Below, piece after piece: positions 27,025 to 39,979 of a DNA stretch of 64,000 nucleotides. The notes below the pieces were generated by a model. That model was not told the origin of the DNA. It searched no databases and saw only the letters and a program-made list of their open reading frames with translations. Position 1 is the stretch's first letter. Each line of letters begins with the position of its first letter. The DNA comes from Cardiocondyla obscurior (lineage: Eukaryota; Arthropoda; Insecta; Hymenoptera; Formicidae): contig NC_091878.1 of assembly GCF_019399895.1 (NCBI RefSeq), forward strand, positions 5,394,001 through 5,458,000, read 5' to 3'. Made by a program: the position numbers and the translations under genes.

Positions 27025-28104
27025 GGAAAGCTCTCCGCCACCATTCCTATATTAACGAGCATTCGTCGGCATAAAGATTGAAGCGCTCAAGGCAAGAAAA
27101 AAAAAAAAATATTGAGGTAACAGATTGGCATTAAACGTGTAATATGGATAACGACATATTCATATTGCACGTTTGACGTCGACCTATATAATTAAAATTT
27201 TCAAATTTTTCTCATCGATACAAACTTTTCATAAAACAATTGTTTGGATCTTTAGAAATTTTGAGAATTTTTAATTATTTTTCTTCAAATTTATTCACAA
27301 TTGTTTTATATTTAAAGCAGATTTTGATCTTTCAAATTCCCGTATTTTAACGATTTTAACGTACGCTTCTTTATTACGATAATTATTTCTACTAATGACC
27401 AAGTCCGAGGAGATAACACTCTTACGTTACATATACGGACAACAATGACTTTCCGCGAGCGTTTGGATTGACGACGGAATCAGAACGTGATGTAATATAT
27501 GAAATTTTGTACATACTTATTAGCATTAATGAAATAATTACTGATCAATGTCATTTCATCAGTTATCTGTTTCGCAATCAATCGCTTAGAGCCAGTCGTG
27601 CCGCTATATATTAATTTCAATCAATATTTTTTAACGCAAATTGGACTGGAATACCCTATCGTGTTTTAATCATATAACGAAGCGTTAATGACGTTGACGA
27701 TCAATTAGAATCATAATTTTTTAGCTGTAAAAAAAAACCAGAATCTTGTGATTGAAATATTTGAAATCGCGTTAAACATATATTTTCGTTCTCTTGCGGC
27801 AAAAACAATCGATACCAGCGCGGTCGACAGACTTTTGGTAAATTGAATCGCGAACGTTTACTGCCATCGTCACTGGCTTTTCTGTCCTCAACTTACCAAA
27901 CGGACAGTAGCGCGTAAAAATCTTATTCTAGGTATTTCACAAGTATTTACTGTGAGGTTTATTCTTTCATTGATGATTAATCTCCCAAAATGACTATTTC
28001 AGACTGCACATTATTACCATTAATTATGTGTATATAAAAATGTGCGTTTCTTATATGCGATATATTTTTCAGATTTGATATGTACATAAAAAGTAAGAAT
28101 CATG

Positions 28105-28107
<3 letters not shown>

Positions 28108-28169
<62 letters not shown>
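28108..28169. repeat. (TA)n dinucleotide repeat
   Basis: About 31 TA units downstream of the PWWP2-like gene. Confidence 0.95.
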
Positions 28170-28173
<4 letters not shown>

Positions 28174-29413
28174 CTGTATATCTTTAATTTTTAATTTTGA
28201 TCTAGGGTGATGATAATTTTGAATTTGTTTTTCGAAACTCTTGAAAAGAGCAGCGATTAGTATTTGAGGGATTAAGTGCATGAAAATTATCAATTATTAT
28301 TTCCGATGGGCGCCATAGGGTTTCAAGTCGTAGAGTTAGCTGAACTAAAGGACTTGATTTGCGTGTGCTTAGGGATTGCGTGTATTTAGGTGTAAATTAT
28401 TGTTTTTTTCTCCAACAAAGACAGCCAATGTTTACGCTTTGTGCCAACACTGCCGTGTAATTAAAACAATCGATTGTTTGATATTTGAACAACGGTAATT
28501 GTAAAGCAGGTTTACAATAGCTTGGGCAAATTTTGATTCCTGAAAACTAATTAACTAAAAGTATATACGTTTCTTTCTCCTGAAGTGAGATACATGAGAC
28601 GATAGAAAACTTTCTTACATAGCTAACAAGTAAAAAAGAAATTAACGAGAGATAGTTTTTATAACTTTGATAAATAAAACTTTTAATAAGTTTTAGTTGC
28701 ATGAGAATTATTGAAGCATTAGGAGGTCGCTAAGTTTTAACTTGATTCACAACTTTGGAACTTACATGTCGATATTAGCTGGTGGTATTATCCAGATTAT
28801 ATTCGATGTTATTAATTATTCTATAAAAAAAAGAAATTGATTATTTATAAATTTAGACGTCTTGTTCTAATTTAAAGGTAGCAAAAACATTGCGAAATCG
28901 CAAATAGTACTTAAGAAATTCTGATTGTTACATCGATGTTGTTCCACTGCCTCGACACGATTTTCTTCCACGAAAATATTTCCACGTGTAATCGAAGTCG
29001 TTGCCGACTGATTTGTTTATTCCTCTTTCGTAGCATCGGAGTTACAGATTTTCTCTTGAGAGACATTTTTAGATAATCTTGGAATTTGCAATAGACATTT
29101 TAAACTAATCAGGAATTATTACAAGAGATATCACAATATGTTGATTGACAGTGGAATATTCTTAATTAAACTGCAAATCTGTTAGAATGTTGTAATTGTA
29201 TTAGAAAATTAATAATTCTTTTAATAGTTGATACTTGGAGGAAGCTAATAAGTTTGGTGGGAAACTATGCAGAACGAGTCCTGCACAAAACTGTTACAAC
29301 AGTCTTTTTTTCTTTAACTTTTAATTTAATAATCGAAAGCGGATGATTATTTCTGCGATACGACGTCTATAAATAGGTATGAAAGATAAGATGTGCGTAT
29401 GAGAAAGAAACGG

Positions 29414-29416
<3 letters not shown>

Positions 29417-29460
<44 letters not shown>
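29417..29460. repeat. (GA)n dinucleotide repeat
   Basis: About 22 GA units. The tract is 70 bp upstream of a second long (TA)n tract. Confidence 0.95.
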
Positions 29461-29462
<2 letters not shown>

Positions 29463-29523
29463 ACTTGGGGAAAAAACAGAAAGAGGAATGTAAGGTGTTT
29501 TAAGTAACTGTGATTTTTTTTGC

Positions 29524-29530
<7 letters not shown>

Positions 29531-29580
<50 letters not shown>
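29531..29580. repeat. (TA)n dinucleotide repeat
   Basis: About 24 TA/AT units, making a cluster with the GA tract just upstream. Confidence 0.95.
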
Positions 29581-29584
<4 letters not shown>

Positions 29585-30754
29585 TATATACATAAATATG
29601 AATTAATTTCTACACATAATATAAACGATGTTTCGATGTCACTGTGTTTATACGAATTAGGCTAACATATCGTTAACGAAAAGTAATGACACGATGATGA
29701 TTATTATAATTATTCCTTATTATTGTTATCGAGTGATGCTGATTATTTACTGTAAGTATACGAAAACGAATCGTATCGTCTGTGGGCGCATTATCCCCGG
29801 TTTATCAAGCAAACGAAAGTGCTAATTCATCAGGCAGGAGAAATTTTCTCACAGAGAAAAGAGTAGTTTCAATAGGTGGCTTTTGTTATTCGTACTTACG
29901 AGGTGCCGTTTCGCCGGCTACCTTTGTTTTATAATTTTTCTTTCAAGACGTTTTTGCTGAAGGAATATTTTAATGAGTATTGCGCGGCACACGAGGCACT
30001 CGTACACCATTGCTTCGCCAATAAATCACATTTTTCCCCAGATTTAAAACATAATTAATTTTACGTATTATCGTAGAACACTCATGATATAATTCCTAGC
30101 AGGAATCTGTTGATATTAAGAAATTTCTTTTAATTTAAAAACCTTTTCCATTTTCACATTTTTAACGTAATTAAGTATATTTTATATCGACAATTTTTTC
30201 TTTGACAAAACTCATACGTTGATTTAACGCGAAACGTTTGAAAGGCTTAGAAAGGCAAAGAAAATCTGGAGAAAGACTACTTACGGCGAATTAATTCCGT
30301 ACGAATGCTATTTTTACGCATAAAATGTGCGTTGATTTAAAAAACGTAATTAAATCATATTAATTTACGAGACATTAATGTTGCAAACTCGGCGAAATTT
30401 TCAGGTAGGCAAATGATTTGAATAAATCGGCATATCTACCTCAAGCCTTTTCTCCATTCTTAAATCCTTTAATAGTCCTTTTCGGACACGAGCCTAGATA
30501 CGAAGGTCCGAGTTAATGATAGCTTTTATACAATCGCATTAATTACTCGTAATTTACAGTTTAATTAGTCAACACATACTAATCACGATAATTGGAGGAA
30601 AAAAAAAAAAAAGTGAATCCACCCTTCGTATTACATCCTACATTATTGTCCTATGAATAATAAATTAATTATTATTTTTTAAAATATTGTTGAAAACAAC
30701 TTAAAATACAGATAAATAGAAGTTGAATGAATTATATTCAACGTTTCAAAGTAC

Positions 30755-30960
30755 GTGCGTGCGCGCGCGCATCGCGATAAGCCGGCTTCCTTTGATTTTC
30801 CGGGGGTTGGGCCGGCGTGCCGGCCGGACCCTTTCGCCGCACCCTTGCGTCGGTGGCGTCGCGACGCGAGGATGGCTTGCTGCAAGGTGCGCGAGCCTTC
30901 AGGTAATCCGGCGGAGGATCCTTCGAGTCGAGAAACGCGACGCGTATCGGGTGCCGATCC
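30755..30960 (+). promoter_or_regulatory. GC-rich block, possible promoter/5' exon of the next gene
   Basis: A sharply GC- and CpG-rich island in AT-rich surroundings, with CCTTCAG/GTAATC at 30896-30907 fitting a splice donor. It lies 1.9 kb upstream of the first supported exon of the unknown gene at 32835. In this compact genome the other well-supported start with strong GC enrichment is the PWWP2/TRMT2A promoter, so a promoter plus 5'UTR exon is plausible. Several overlapping frames are open and none is clearly preferred. Confidence 0.35.
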
Positions 30961-32834
30961 ATCTTCGCCTTTTTTTTTTTTTTTTTCCTCTTTTAATATT
31001 TTCCTCGCCCTGCAGCATGGGGTCAGCAGTTATTGCGATTTTTACGCCCTGGAACGAGCGTGAAATGGTAAATTCTGATCGAAAGTGAGAAGTCGCGCGA
31101 GTGTCTCCGAAATCTGCAGACAGTTCTGGAGAACCCGGTCGCATGTTTTTATCAGCCAACTGTTTTCGTTATTTAGAGACGTAAAATTGTTATATGAAGA
31201 ATTTTCTGTAGCACGAGTCCGATTTCTCCAGACGACTCTTGAATTTTATTCTTGAACCTTGGAGTGTTGTCCGTTAGGTGAAACAAACAAAAGTTGAAAT
31301 ACACAAAAAGACCTCGCTGCCAACTTTTATATTCCAAGGCTGCTTTACTTTAGTTAAAACTTTCCTGCGAGCTTGATCCGCGCTGTGTTTAGCTTTTGCT
31401 TAAAATTAAAAAGTGGAAAAGTGTAGTTAAAATAACGGCAAGTTTCTTCAAAACGTCGAAGGTGGAAGTAACTTTAAATTTGTTAATATTAAAGAAGAAA
31501 ACGTTGCTGCTGTTGATTGCTTCGGTCAAGTTAATCCTTGATTACGTCTTAATTGCTTGAAGGTAAAGGATGAAGAGCGCCGAGCAGGTCACAATTTTTT
31601 TGTCTTCTTCGTTAAATTAAGTTTCCCTTTATTTTACTTTTGTTAGTTTTTCGATCGCATTGTGCTAGACTGGGATATCGTAGCCACCTCTTGTATAATG
31701 GAGTCTCGTGCAATCGATCGAACGTGACCGTACTCCTGGAAAACTACTCGCCTTCTTCAGCCACTCCGCGTGATGCGCTGTCTCGAGGACTCTAAAAATT
31801 AATTTTTCATATTTAGCACCGTTTTAACTTTTTTATTTTTTTTTATTTACAAAAAAATCAACAACTTATATTTAAATTTTAAATGCTGCACTAAGCGATA
31901 GAGCAATTTTAAGTTCAATAAATTGAATATAAATTGAAAAACAGCCTTTTACATTAATAATAATAATAATAATAATATCATTAAAGGCTTCACTCCAATT
32001 AACATTTAATCGATTTCAACTCGAGCTAGATAAATATTAAAATCGCAAAGTTACAAGCTCGCGGGAGTGTTTAGAGTTGAAACTTGAGTCTTGCGAGGTC
32101 CACGTTTTATCTATTCTCCCGCAATTTCTTCTTTCAAGTAGCAACGTCTGGGGTTAATTAAGTATCTTGAAAATGTCCATTAGACGGAAGGAAAAAATAT
32201 TGTTTCGTTTTGTTCCAAGGACTGTTGCTTCCACCTTCCTCGTCGCCACTTCTTACCCCCTTTTGCGCAAGCTCTGTTCACCCTTCAACAGCTGCAGCTG
32301 CGCGAACTCTTGCTCAGGAGTAGGTGCACACCCTTCCGCAAATGCAGTTGATAGTACGCTGTTCTCCGGGCCGCAATTTTCAGCTCGTTTAATTCGGCAA
32401 AAAATTCCAACTCTATCAGGACTTCCCAAAGAGTTGGAGAGTTCGTCGTGACGGTCATCTCATGCCGCGAGTTTCCGGCGCGCAATTGATCCTTAATCTC
32501 GTGCCTGTCGGTCGAGAAGCTCCCGGGACCGACCCCGAGGTCGTAGGGACCCTTAGTGCGCGATTGATGGGCTGAAAGTGAAAGTGCCGTAAGTTGACAC
32601 GTCTACTCCATCTATTTCATCTTATCGTCGTCAACGACGTTCCTGGCATTATCAATTATCGCGTCAACCTGCGTTGAGTCGTTGCTCAAGTCGGAAAAGC
32701 CCGACTGCGGGAAATTCACCCTTCATTCAGCAACTCCTGCAAATTGATCCCTCGCTTTTTCCCCGTCAACGTTTTTTTTTGTTTTTTTTATTACGAACCT
32801 TGTAACCTTGTAACCTGGACCATGTTTTTTGCAG

Positions 32835-34426
32835 ACGAATTATGATACACGTGTCGTCCGGGTACGCGCACAAGTATGACCGGGTGAGACGCAAGGGTGC
32901 AGCCTTCTTAACGAGTCTGTTCAGATCCCGGAAGCTGACGATAGGGATGAAGATTAACGAGGACGAAGAGATGGAACGCGCGCCTAGAGTAGAGACTCCA
33001 GGTAAGACGTCCTTTTTACAGTTTTTAAACGACGTGGAAACCTTTCTCTTCTCTTACTAATTAACTAATTAACCAATTAACCGTTGCGTTGTTTAATTTG
33101 GTTTTTAATTAGAATTCAACGCAAACGATACCAACGTGCACTTTTTCTTTCTTTCGCCTTTTACGTTAAAAAAAAAAAAAAAAAAAAAAAAAAACTGGAT
33201 TAAAATTCGTGTTAAACAAACCTTCTTGGAGAGAAAGACTCCTCGAAAATACAAAACATTAACGGGATTAGGCATTGTTGATTGAAATAAAATTTAAGAA
33301 ATTAATTGAAACAGCCGCGGAATTTGCATTACGTGGTTTTAAAGCCAGCGAAAGTTTAAGTATCGTACTCCTCCGGATGTGATCAACGGAATGAACGTCT
33401 ATAATAATAATTAATAAATTGCGCGCTGTGACAGAGCAATGCGGATCGTTTTGCTCGATTATAGTGCGTAACAAAGACTCGGGCGGAGAATTGTAATTGC
33501 ATACGCTGATTAAGGGAACGACACTTTATGCCGAGTTGATGAAAGCAAACTTGTACACGAGTCCGTGCACGTGATCGATAGCGCAGCTTGCTTGCAGCAA
33601 TTATTACGAACGCCTGTCGCCGGGGTGGTACGGAAAGTGACAGCGCCATGTCGCGAATTCCATCGACCTTGAGCGTGACAGCGGTGGACGTGGTGGTTTC
33701 CTGCCAGCCGTCACCCTCGCACTCGATTCTGACCCTGACGCCCGGAAGAACGCGCAACATCGACCAGGACATGGAAGCACTCAGGCTTAGCCGTCAGGAC
33801 AATCCCTTTCTCCAGGTTTTTATGCCTATAAAAAAGAAAAAAAAAATTATTTCCTTCAACTCTTACGTGATTTCTAAATCTTGAACAATTTATGAATCGC
33901 TGAGTTACTTGTTTATTCTTTTATTCATTTGCTCCTTTTTATATTTTTTAATTTTAATCAATGATTATATTTTATGTTCTTGATAATACTTGATATACTC
34001 GATTTTGCTTTGTAATATTGGCGTAATTGTACGTAAATTTTCTGTAATTATGCAGGTATTAGCAAGTCGAGAGAGCCTCGTGGAATCGATCGAGGAGTCC
34101 GAGTCCGACGATGCGATTCTAATGTCGCAGGTGAGCTCTTTTATTCTACTTTCATCAACTTAATAAAACATTGGGAATTTATATCTGCACATAGGAAATG
34201 TACAATAAATTATTATAATAATAGTATTGTAATAAAAATTAGCTTGCCTCTTATATTTCTTTGTTACTCGGTGAAAAAGATAATTTTCGTATCGTTAAAA
34301 AATTTAAATAAGCAGAAATTATTTTATTCAACTAGCTTTCGTGAATAAAGTTAAGTTGAACGTAAAAATGGAAAAAGAATTGCCAGCGAGCTTTCTTGAA
34401 AACAAGTGCCGAAAGGAAGAGAGAAA

Positions 34427-34465
<39 letters not shown>

Positions 34466-35709
34466 CTCTTTCACCGACACTTAGTATGCTCGTCTTTGAA
34501 AGAAAGTTACGTTTTCTAAGCGCGTGTAAAATGAGATCTAAAGAATGGATGGACATTTTCAGGAGTACGGCGACGCAGATCCGCTCACCCTCGCGCAAGT
34601 ACATGAACATCTGGTACGCAGTCCACCTCCGGCATCGTGGCCCAATTCCACGGCCTTTCAGTTCCCTAATCAGGACGAAGGCACCCCCGGGGGTAGAAAC
34701 GACACGGTCAAGAGCCCGTTGAAAACGTCTTCGCATCGCGATAACGACCACGAGCTCTCCAGAAGCGAGACGTCGACCGACATAAGGGGTGAGACTTTCA
34801 ACGAGGGTGTTTAAGACCCATCGTTCACTTAAAAAAATTACTTACAGAGCCGTGATCTAAATTGGTTGACTGAAACCCGATAGACGCTCGCTGTTAGGTG
34901 TTTTCTTTTAATTAAAATTAATTGTCTTGTTAAAAAAATTATCTGTACGTTTATAAAATATTATAAATTAGAAACCAATTGTATTTTATACCGAAATAAT
35001 GTGTCAACACGTGTGTGTTGATTAATATTAGAAATAAGAGTTTGGTAACAAAGATATTTAGATTGTAGAATTCTTGTCATATACACGTTAGAAAATATAT
35101 ACGAAAATGAGACATTGTTTAATCGAATCGACGAGGCAGGTGAAATTCTTTGCGTGTTCTGAGGAAATTACGCCGAGGCGATATTGTGAAAATATAGATC
35201 GTAGCTTCAACAAATCGATCCATTCACGAGAGACACTTTACCTCCAGCCTTGACATTGCACTTAGACTCTAGACACGCGCGATATCTCTTTTTCTCCTTC
35301 TCCTTATCACGTATATATGTGTATTGCCTCTTTCCACTTTTAACCCGATTAAATTAAGGTACCTGAGAGCGCTCGACTAATTTCTACTCTACTGATAAAA
35401 TCCGATCGATAAGATTACGTACGATAGCCACAAAACGCAAGCGACAATTTCTACAAATTAATATAAATTTTATCAAAGGTTAAATATGATATATAATAAT
35501 ATCAATAAATTATAATATTTTAAATTGCGCATTTACCCGGCTCGATAAATTCAAAATTAATTAATTAAATTAATTCAACATCTATTTTTTCAGATCGGCA
35601 CTCTCATCCCTTTTCGCTGCTGCATCCGACGCCGATTCGCTCTTTGTCAGAAGTTCGACGACTTCATCGATCATCCGACGACAGCGTGCAGCTCATGTCT
35701 AACGAGTAA
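32835..35709 (+). CDS. Unrecognised protein gene, five 3' exons (complete or C-terminal part)
   Basis: Five plus-strand exons fit together: 32835-33001, 33598-33815, 34056-34130, 34563-34788 and 35594-35709. Each has AG acceptor and GT donor sites and complementary split-codon phases, ending in TAA at 35707. If the ATG at 32842 is the start, the product is 264 aa. The first exon is basic (RRKGAAFLTSLFRSRK), followed by an acidic stretch. Exon 3 is Ser/Glu/Asp-rich (ESIEESESDD) and the end is basic then acidic (RSLSEVRRLHRSSDDSVQ). I see no signal peptide or membrane segment. The composition suggests a phosphorylated, disordered cytoplasmic region, and it could be the tail of a larger protein with more exons upstream. 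No family is recognised. Confidence 0.7.
34435..34463. repeat. (GA)n tract in an intron of the unrecognised gene
   Basis: About 14 GA units, ending about 100 bp before the acceptor of the exon at 34563. Confidence 0.9.
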
Positions 35710-38700
35710 ACCTCGCCCTCGCCAAGATTTGAATTCTGATTGGAACGATTTCTCGCGACGAGAGATTATCGGCTCGGCTCTGCTCTGCTCTGCTCTGCTC
35801 TGCCGAATGCTCCTCGAAAGCGGCGTTTATTAGTGAATCGAAGAAGATTTCGTAGGTGTAAACGAAATTTATGCTCGATTCCAGGTTAAAGTTCGTCCCA
35901 AGACTTGATGAGAAAATTGACGTGCGAAAGATGCGGATATTTATCGAGATTCTCGCGTATCTAACACTCGATCAGATTAAAGGCGCGACACATTTGAGGT
36001 GCCAGAAAATTAATTAATGATGAAAAGAGTGATTAATGATGATTAATTACTTGATTAAGCGCAACAAGCGCAAATTTCGAGCGCAATTAACGTTCTCTTT
36101 AGTGAGAAAACAGAAGAAACGCGCGTGTTAAATGAAAATAATAACGATTCTGTCGTTTTGAATTTAGATAATTTATCGAATCATATTTTTCTCTTGAATA
36201 AAAATTAATTTGTTATAAATATTCATAAACTTTATTTTTGTTAATCGATTTAAATAGCTGTAATTTTTTTTATCAATGTTAGCAATTCTTTTATAATACA
36301 TTTGTAATTACGTGTCTCGTCGATAGGTCTTTTTTTTTTTTTAACAAAACTACCCTGCAAGAATAAATTTGTCTCTAAACTTTGTTTTTCAACGAATAAT
36401 ATGTCGTTGTGTGCTTAACCGTTGAAACATGGAGGCTTGAGGTAATTATTAAATTTATCGCTCGCAATCAATATCGTCGGAATTCGATGTTGATAGTTGT
36501 TGAAGCACACGTCTGTAATTATTCGTGCAATTTAGATGTCTATTTTACGTGGCTATTTTAGAAATATTTCACGTTTACTTGTACTTTTTTTCTACCACCA
36601 TTATTAATTATCCCTATCTTGATTGTTGTTAAGCTAATAGAAATATTTTTGTCTACAAATTATATATATACACACACATATTACGATAGGAGGTTTTGTT
36701 TTAAATTAATTGCAAGGAAATTGTGAGCACAAACTATACGACAATTTATCCATCGTTAAAACTACTTTTAATAATGTGGATATTTAATTGCGAGAAAATA
36801 TTCGACGATAATTTAACTAATGCACATACGTAAAAAAACTGACAAATCCAAGAAACATTGTTAACGCCGACGATACGCCAAATGTACAGGCCTCAAATGA
36901 AACAGTTCTTGAATTTAAACAAATAGAGACAAGTAGTTGTAAGATCTTTTTTATAGAGCGGACAGATTTGTCGATAACGATTTACTTCCGAAAGATTGAA
37001 AGTAATGTTTTTTTTAACAACAAGAACGGCTGTCAATGAATTTTCAACGAATTCAGAATCATCCTCGTTTGCTCTTCTCTTTTTAGAATATTTTTTATCT
37101 AAGACGACTTTAAAAGAATCTGGCGTGCTCTTTTCCATGTCTATATTATTATAAATATTATAATATTGTTATAAAATTGTTATAATATGGTTATACTATA
37201 TTTGGAAAGTTATACGAAAGGAAATCCTGTCCAAGAATTAAGCATTCGATATAAATTGGTGCAGTTACAATGTCAATTAACTTTGCGCTAAAATTATTAC
37301 CAGATTGTTCCAAGTTTGAATCGTTAAATTTTAATTTAACAATATATATTAAATTTATTATATATTTACAATATATATTAAATTTATTTTTAATTTAATA
37401 TTAGAAATGTTTGGCACGTCGGTTTCTTTTTCCGATTTTTTATACATTTCTTGAAATGTATTTGATACGGTTTTGCGATAAGTTTAAATTGTAGAGACGA
37501 GTGGCCAACCAAATGCAGTAGACTTCTATACTTATCACGCAAAAATAACGCTAGCGAGGTATTGTCACTATTAAAATTAATGCATACTCATGTACTCATC
37601 TCATTCTCGTATATAAAAAATCATATACGCCACTCATTAGAAAAACTTCGAGCTCATTAATAAAGTAAAGTAACGCGCTACTTATTAACAACAGAAGATT
37701 TGTTAAATATAAAAACAGAGACTTGATTGCGGAAGTATGTAACATATATATACGTTTTGGTCTACGGTCACCCGGCAATGCCGAGGACGAGCGGCGTAAT
37801 TTTAGCAGGATTTATACAAACCCCTCCGAGGGGAGGAAAAAACCAGTAGTGGAGTACCTAGAAAAAATTATTATATCAAATTAGAGTCCCAGCGACTTGG
37901 CCACTGAGAATTGAGATTAATTATATTGTAATTGTATTTAGCTCATGTAAACATTAGGGTCTGATAGCGGCTCACGTTCACTGTCAAAAACGAAGACGTG
38001 ATAACGCGATGACTTAACCGGCGAGAAGCAAACCCAGTAGACTTATTTAATCTAGCCGAATGTAATATATGGAATTCTGCGGAAATGTTACGGATATGTT
38101 CAAGTGAAAGTCGAGATCTACAAACCGATGAAAAGATAGAGATGCACATTAATCGAACAGTTTTTTTTTATTAATTTAATTAAGAAACTAATAATGTATA
38201 AAAATTTGCGGAGTCAAGAGGCAAGTTAAAATGAGCTTTCGCAGAAGAGATTTGTCCTAACTTTTTTAACAGCCAAAATATCATAAAATATTATTTGTAC
38301 TATTGTAATTTATTTAAGAAGGGTATATTACTAGCAAGTTAATGATGTCTTCGGAAATTTAGTGTTTGTCTTATCGTGTTACGGCCTACGAGCATAAGGG
38401 TGAGCTTTTTAATTCATCAACTGTTCCATCCAACAAAGCACCAAGGCGTTCTTTATATGAATAGTAAAAATTTATCAATTATTTTGTAATAAACTAATTA
38501 ACTTATTATTAATTTCAGTTGAATTTATTTATGGCTTTTAAATCGTATTTGAAATATCCACTAGACCAAACATATTTGCCATTTAATTATCTGATAAAAA
38601 TTGGATCTATGAAGATTTAAAAATCTCACCTACACTCGTCAAGAGCAATGAATATCATTATTTTTAAACTTCTTACCTAAATTCTACGTGGACATCTCGT

Positions 38701-39751
38701 GCGTACATTTTGCCACTTGTTTTTGTAGACAAGTCAGAGGGGCTCATAGTTTATTAAACAATTGACACGTTCGCGCGAGTGTGTTGAACGGAACGTGGAG
38801 TGTCCAACGCGCACATACACACATACACTTGTAATGTATGCGTTTTGCGATCATGAAGATTGTGCCGCGATCTCTACAGATGCGTTTGTTGTTTTCAAAT
38901 AAAAATGAAATATATTTGTGTTACTGTAAATGTAACGCTACGCCGTGTAGTTCATTGTCTTTTTTTTTCTTTTTTCGTCGCCTTTAATCAGTTCAATTCA
39001 TCATACCTCTTAGTCAGTGCCTTCTCTTTTATAATTTACACAGAATATCTAGTCAAATACACAGAAATAACCTGCATATTTTACTAAGTAAAGAATAATT
39101 GCTATTACGATTAATATTCAAATAAAATTATATATATTTTGCCTGTACAATCTTGGAGCAATCCTTATAAAAATTATAATTAAGAATTAATATTTACTGC
39201 AAACAAATATGAAAAATATAAATTCGTGGGACTGACCGTCATGTTCCGTTTATTTCTTGAAAAAAATTGCTTTAGCTGTTAATGTTAAAATTAATGTTAA
39301 AACTGATGACGAAAAAGTGGCTTAACGAAACAGTGAGTAATCTGACAGAACTTAACATCGCACTTGATCACACTACACTGGGGCTCGTACAACTGCTTTG
39401 CTGTTTTTCTCTTCGAGATTTCGTGTCCAGAACGTGATGTGCACGCCGACAGTTCTGGAAATTAAATAAAAAATTAATGACAGTCCTTTATACATTTGAA
39501 ACTGACATATTTAAAATTAAAAATAACATATTTAATTAAAACTTAATTTAAATTATTAATTAAATGGAGAAATACATTTATAATCATAGTCTGCTTCGCC
39601 CTTACCTTTTCTTACTGTCTCAAGTAATAAATAGTTGTATTTCATCTTGATTCTCTGTTCCCGTCAGTTTTTTATGTTATCATCTCTGTGGAATAATCTC
39701 GAAATAAAATGTGTTAAAAATTTTGTCGGTGATTCGGTTTACCGTCGCCGC
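35710..39751. other. Gene-poor interval between the unrecognised gene and the repeats
   Basis: The 3'UTR of the upstream gene presumably occupies the first part. A (TCTGC)n repeat lies at 35776-35803. The rest is AT-rich. A minus-strand open frame at 36893-37138 (81 codons, Lys-rich) has no recognised domain or supporting splice context. I see no gene here that I can support. Confidence 0.5.
35776..35803. repeat. (TCTGC)n pentanucleotide repeat
   Basis: About five copies, 67 bp after the stop codon at 35709, so probably in the 3'UTR. Confidence 0.85.
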
Positions 39752-39970
39752 AAATAGATCAAAGGTAGTTAGAAAAATCGATGTATTTGCGACGGTAGCG
39801 CCGGGAGCGTTTGGTAAGCGGAATTTTTCGAAACTACAAAAATCGATGGTGACATATATATATATCACTATCGATTTTGGTAGTTCAAAAATTGTCCGTC
39901 TACCAAATGCTCCCGGCGCTACCGTCGCCGAAAATACATCGATCTTTCTAACCTCTATCGATGTATTTTA
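39752..39970. mobile_element. Long hairpin element (MITE-like)
   Basis: Two arms of about 100 bp are near-perfect reverse complements around an (AT)n centre at about 39855-39868. The left arm carries GACGGTAGCGCCGGGAGC and the right arm GCTCCCGGCGCTACCGTC, and both carry ATCGATGTATTT and the inner AAAATCGAT. The total is about 219 bp, with no coding capacity. This is the form of a foldback/MITE element. It directly abuts the left end of the satellite array. No superfamily can be named because the target duplication is unclear. Confidence 0.7.
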
Positions 39971-39979
39971 AAATTAAAA

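Larger units (their letters stand above)
27025..32834. other. 3' flank of the PWWP2-like gene and intergenic/intronic DNA
   Basis: The stretch after the stop at 27024 is AT-rich with candidate AATAAA-type signals (for example near 28670). It holds long simple repeats: (TA)n at 28108-28169, (GA)n at 29417-29460 and (TA)n at 29531-29580. The PWWP2 3'UTR could extend into it. A GC-rich block at 30755-30960 is listed separately. No other coding exon is supported. Confidence 0.5.

Noticed and set aside
30723..31088. Overlapping plus-strand frames (121 and 102 codons) in the GC-rich block
   Set aside because: Neither frame gives a good spliced junction in phase with the exon at 32835. One simple two-step splice would create a TGA at the junction. 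Kept only as a possible promoter/5'UTR.
36893..37138. Minus-strand 81-codon Lys-rich frame in the gene-poor interval
   Set aside because: No domain, no promoter or splice context, and no second exon found; left as unsupported.
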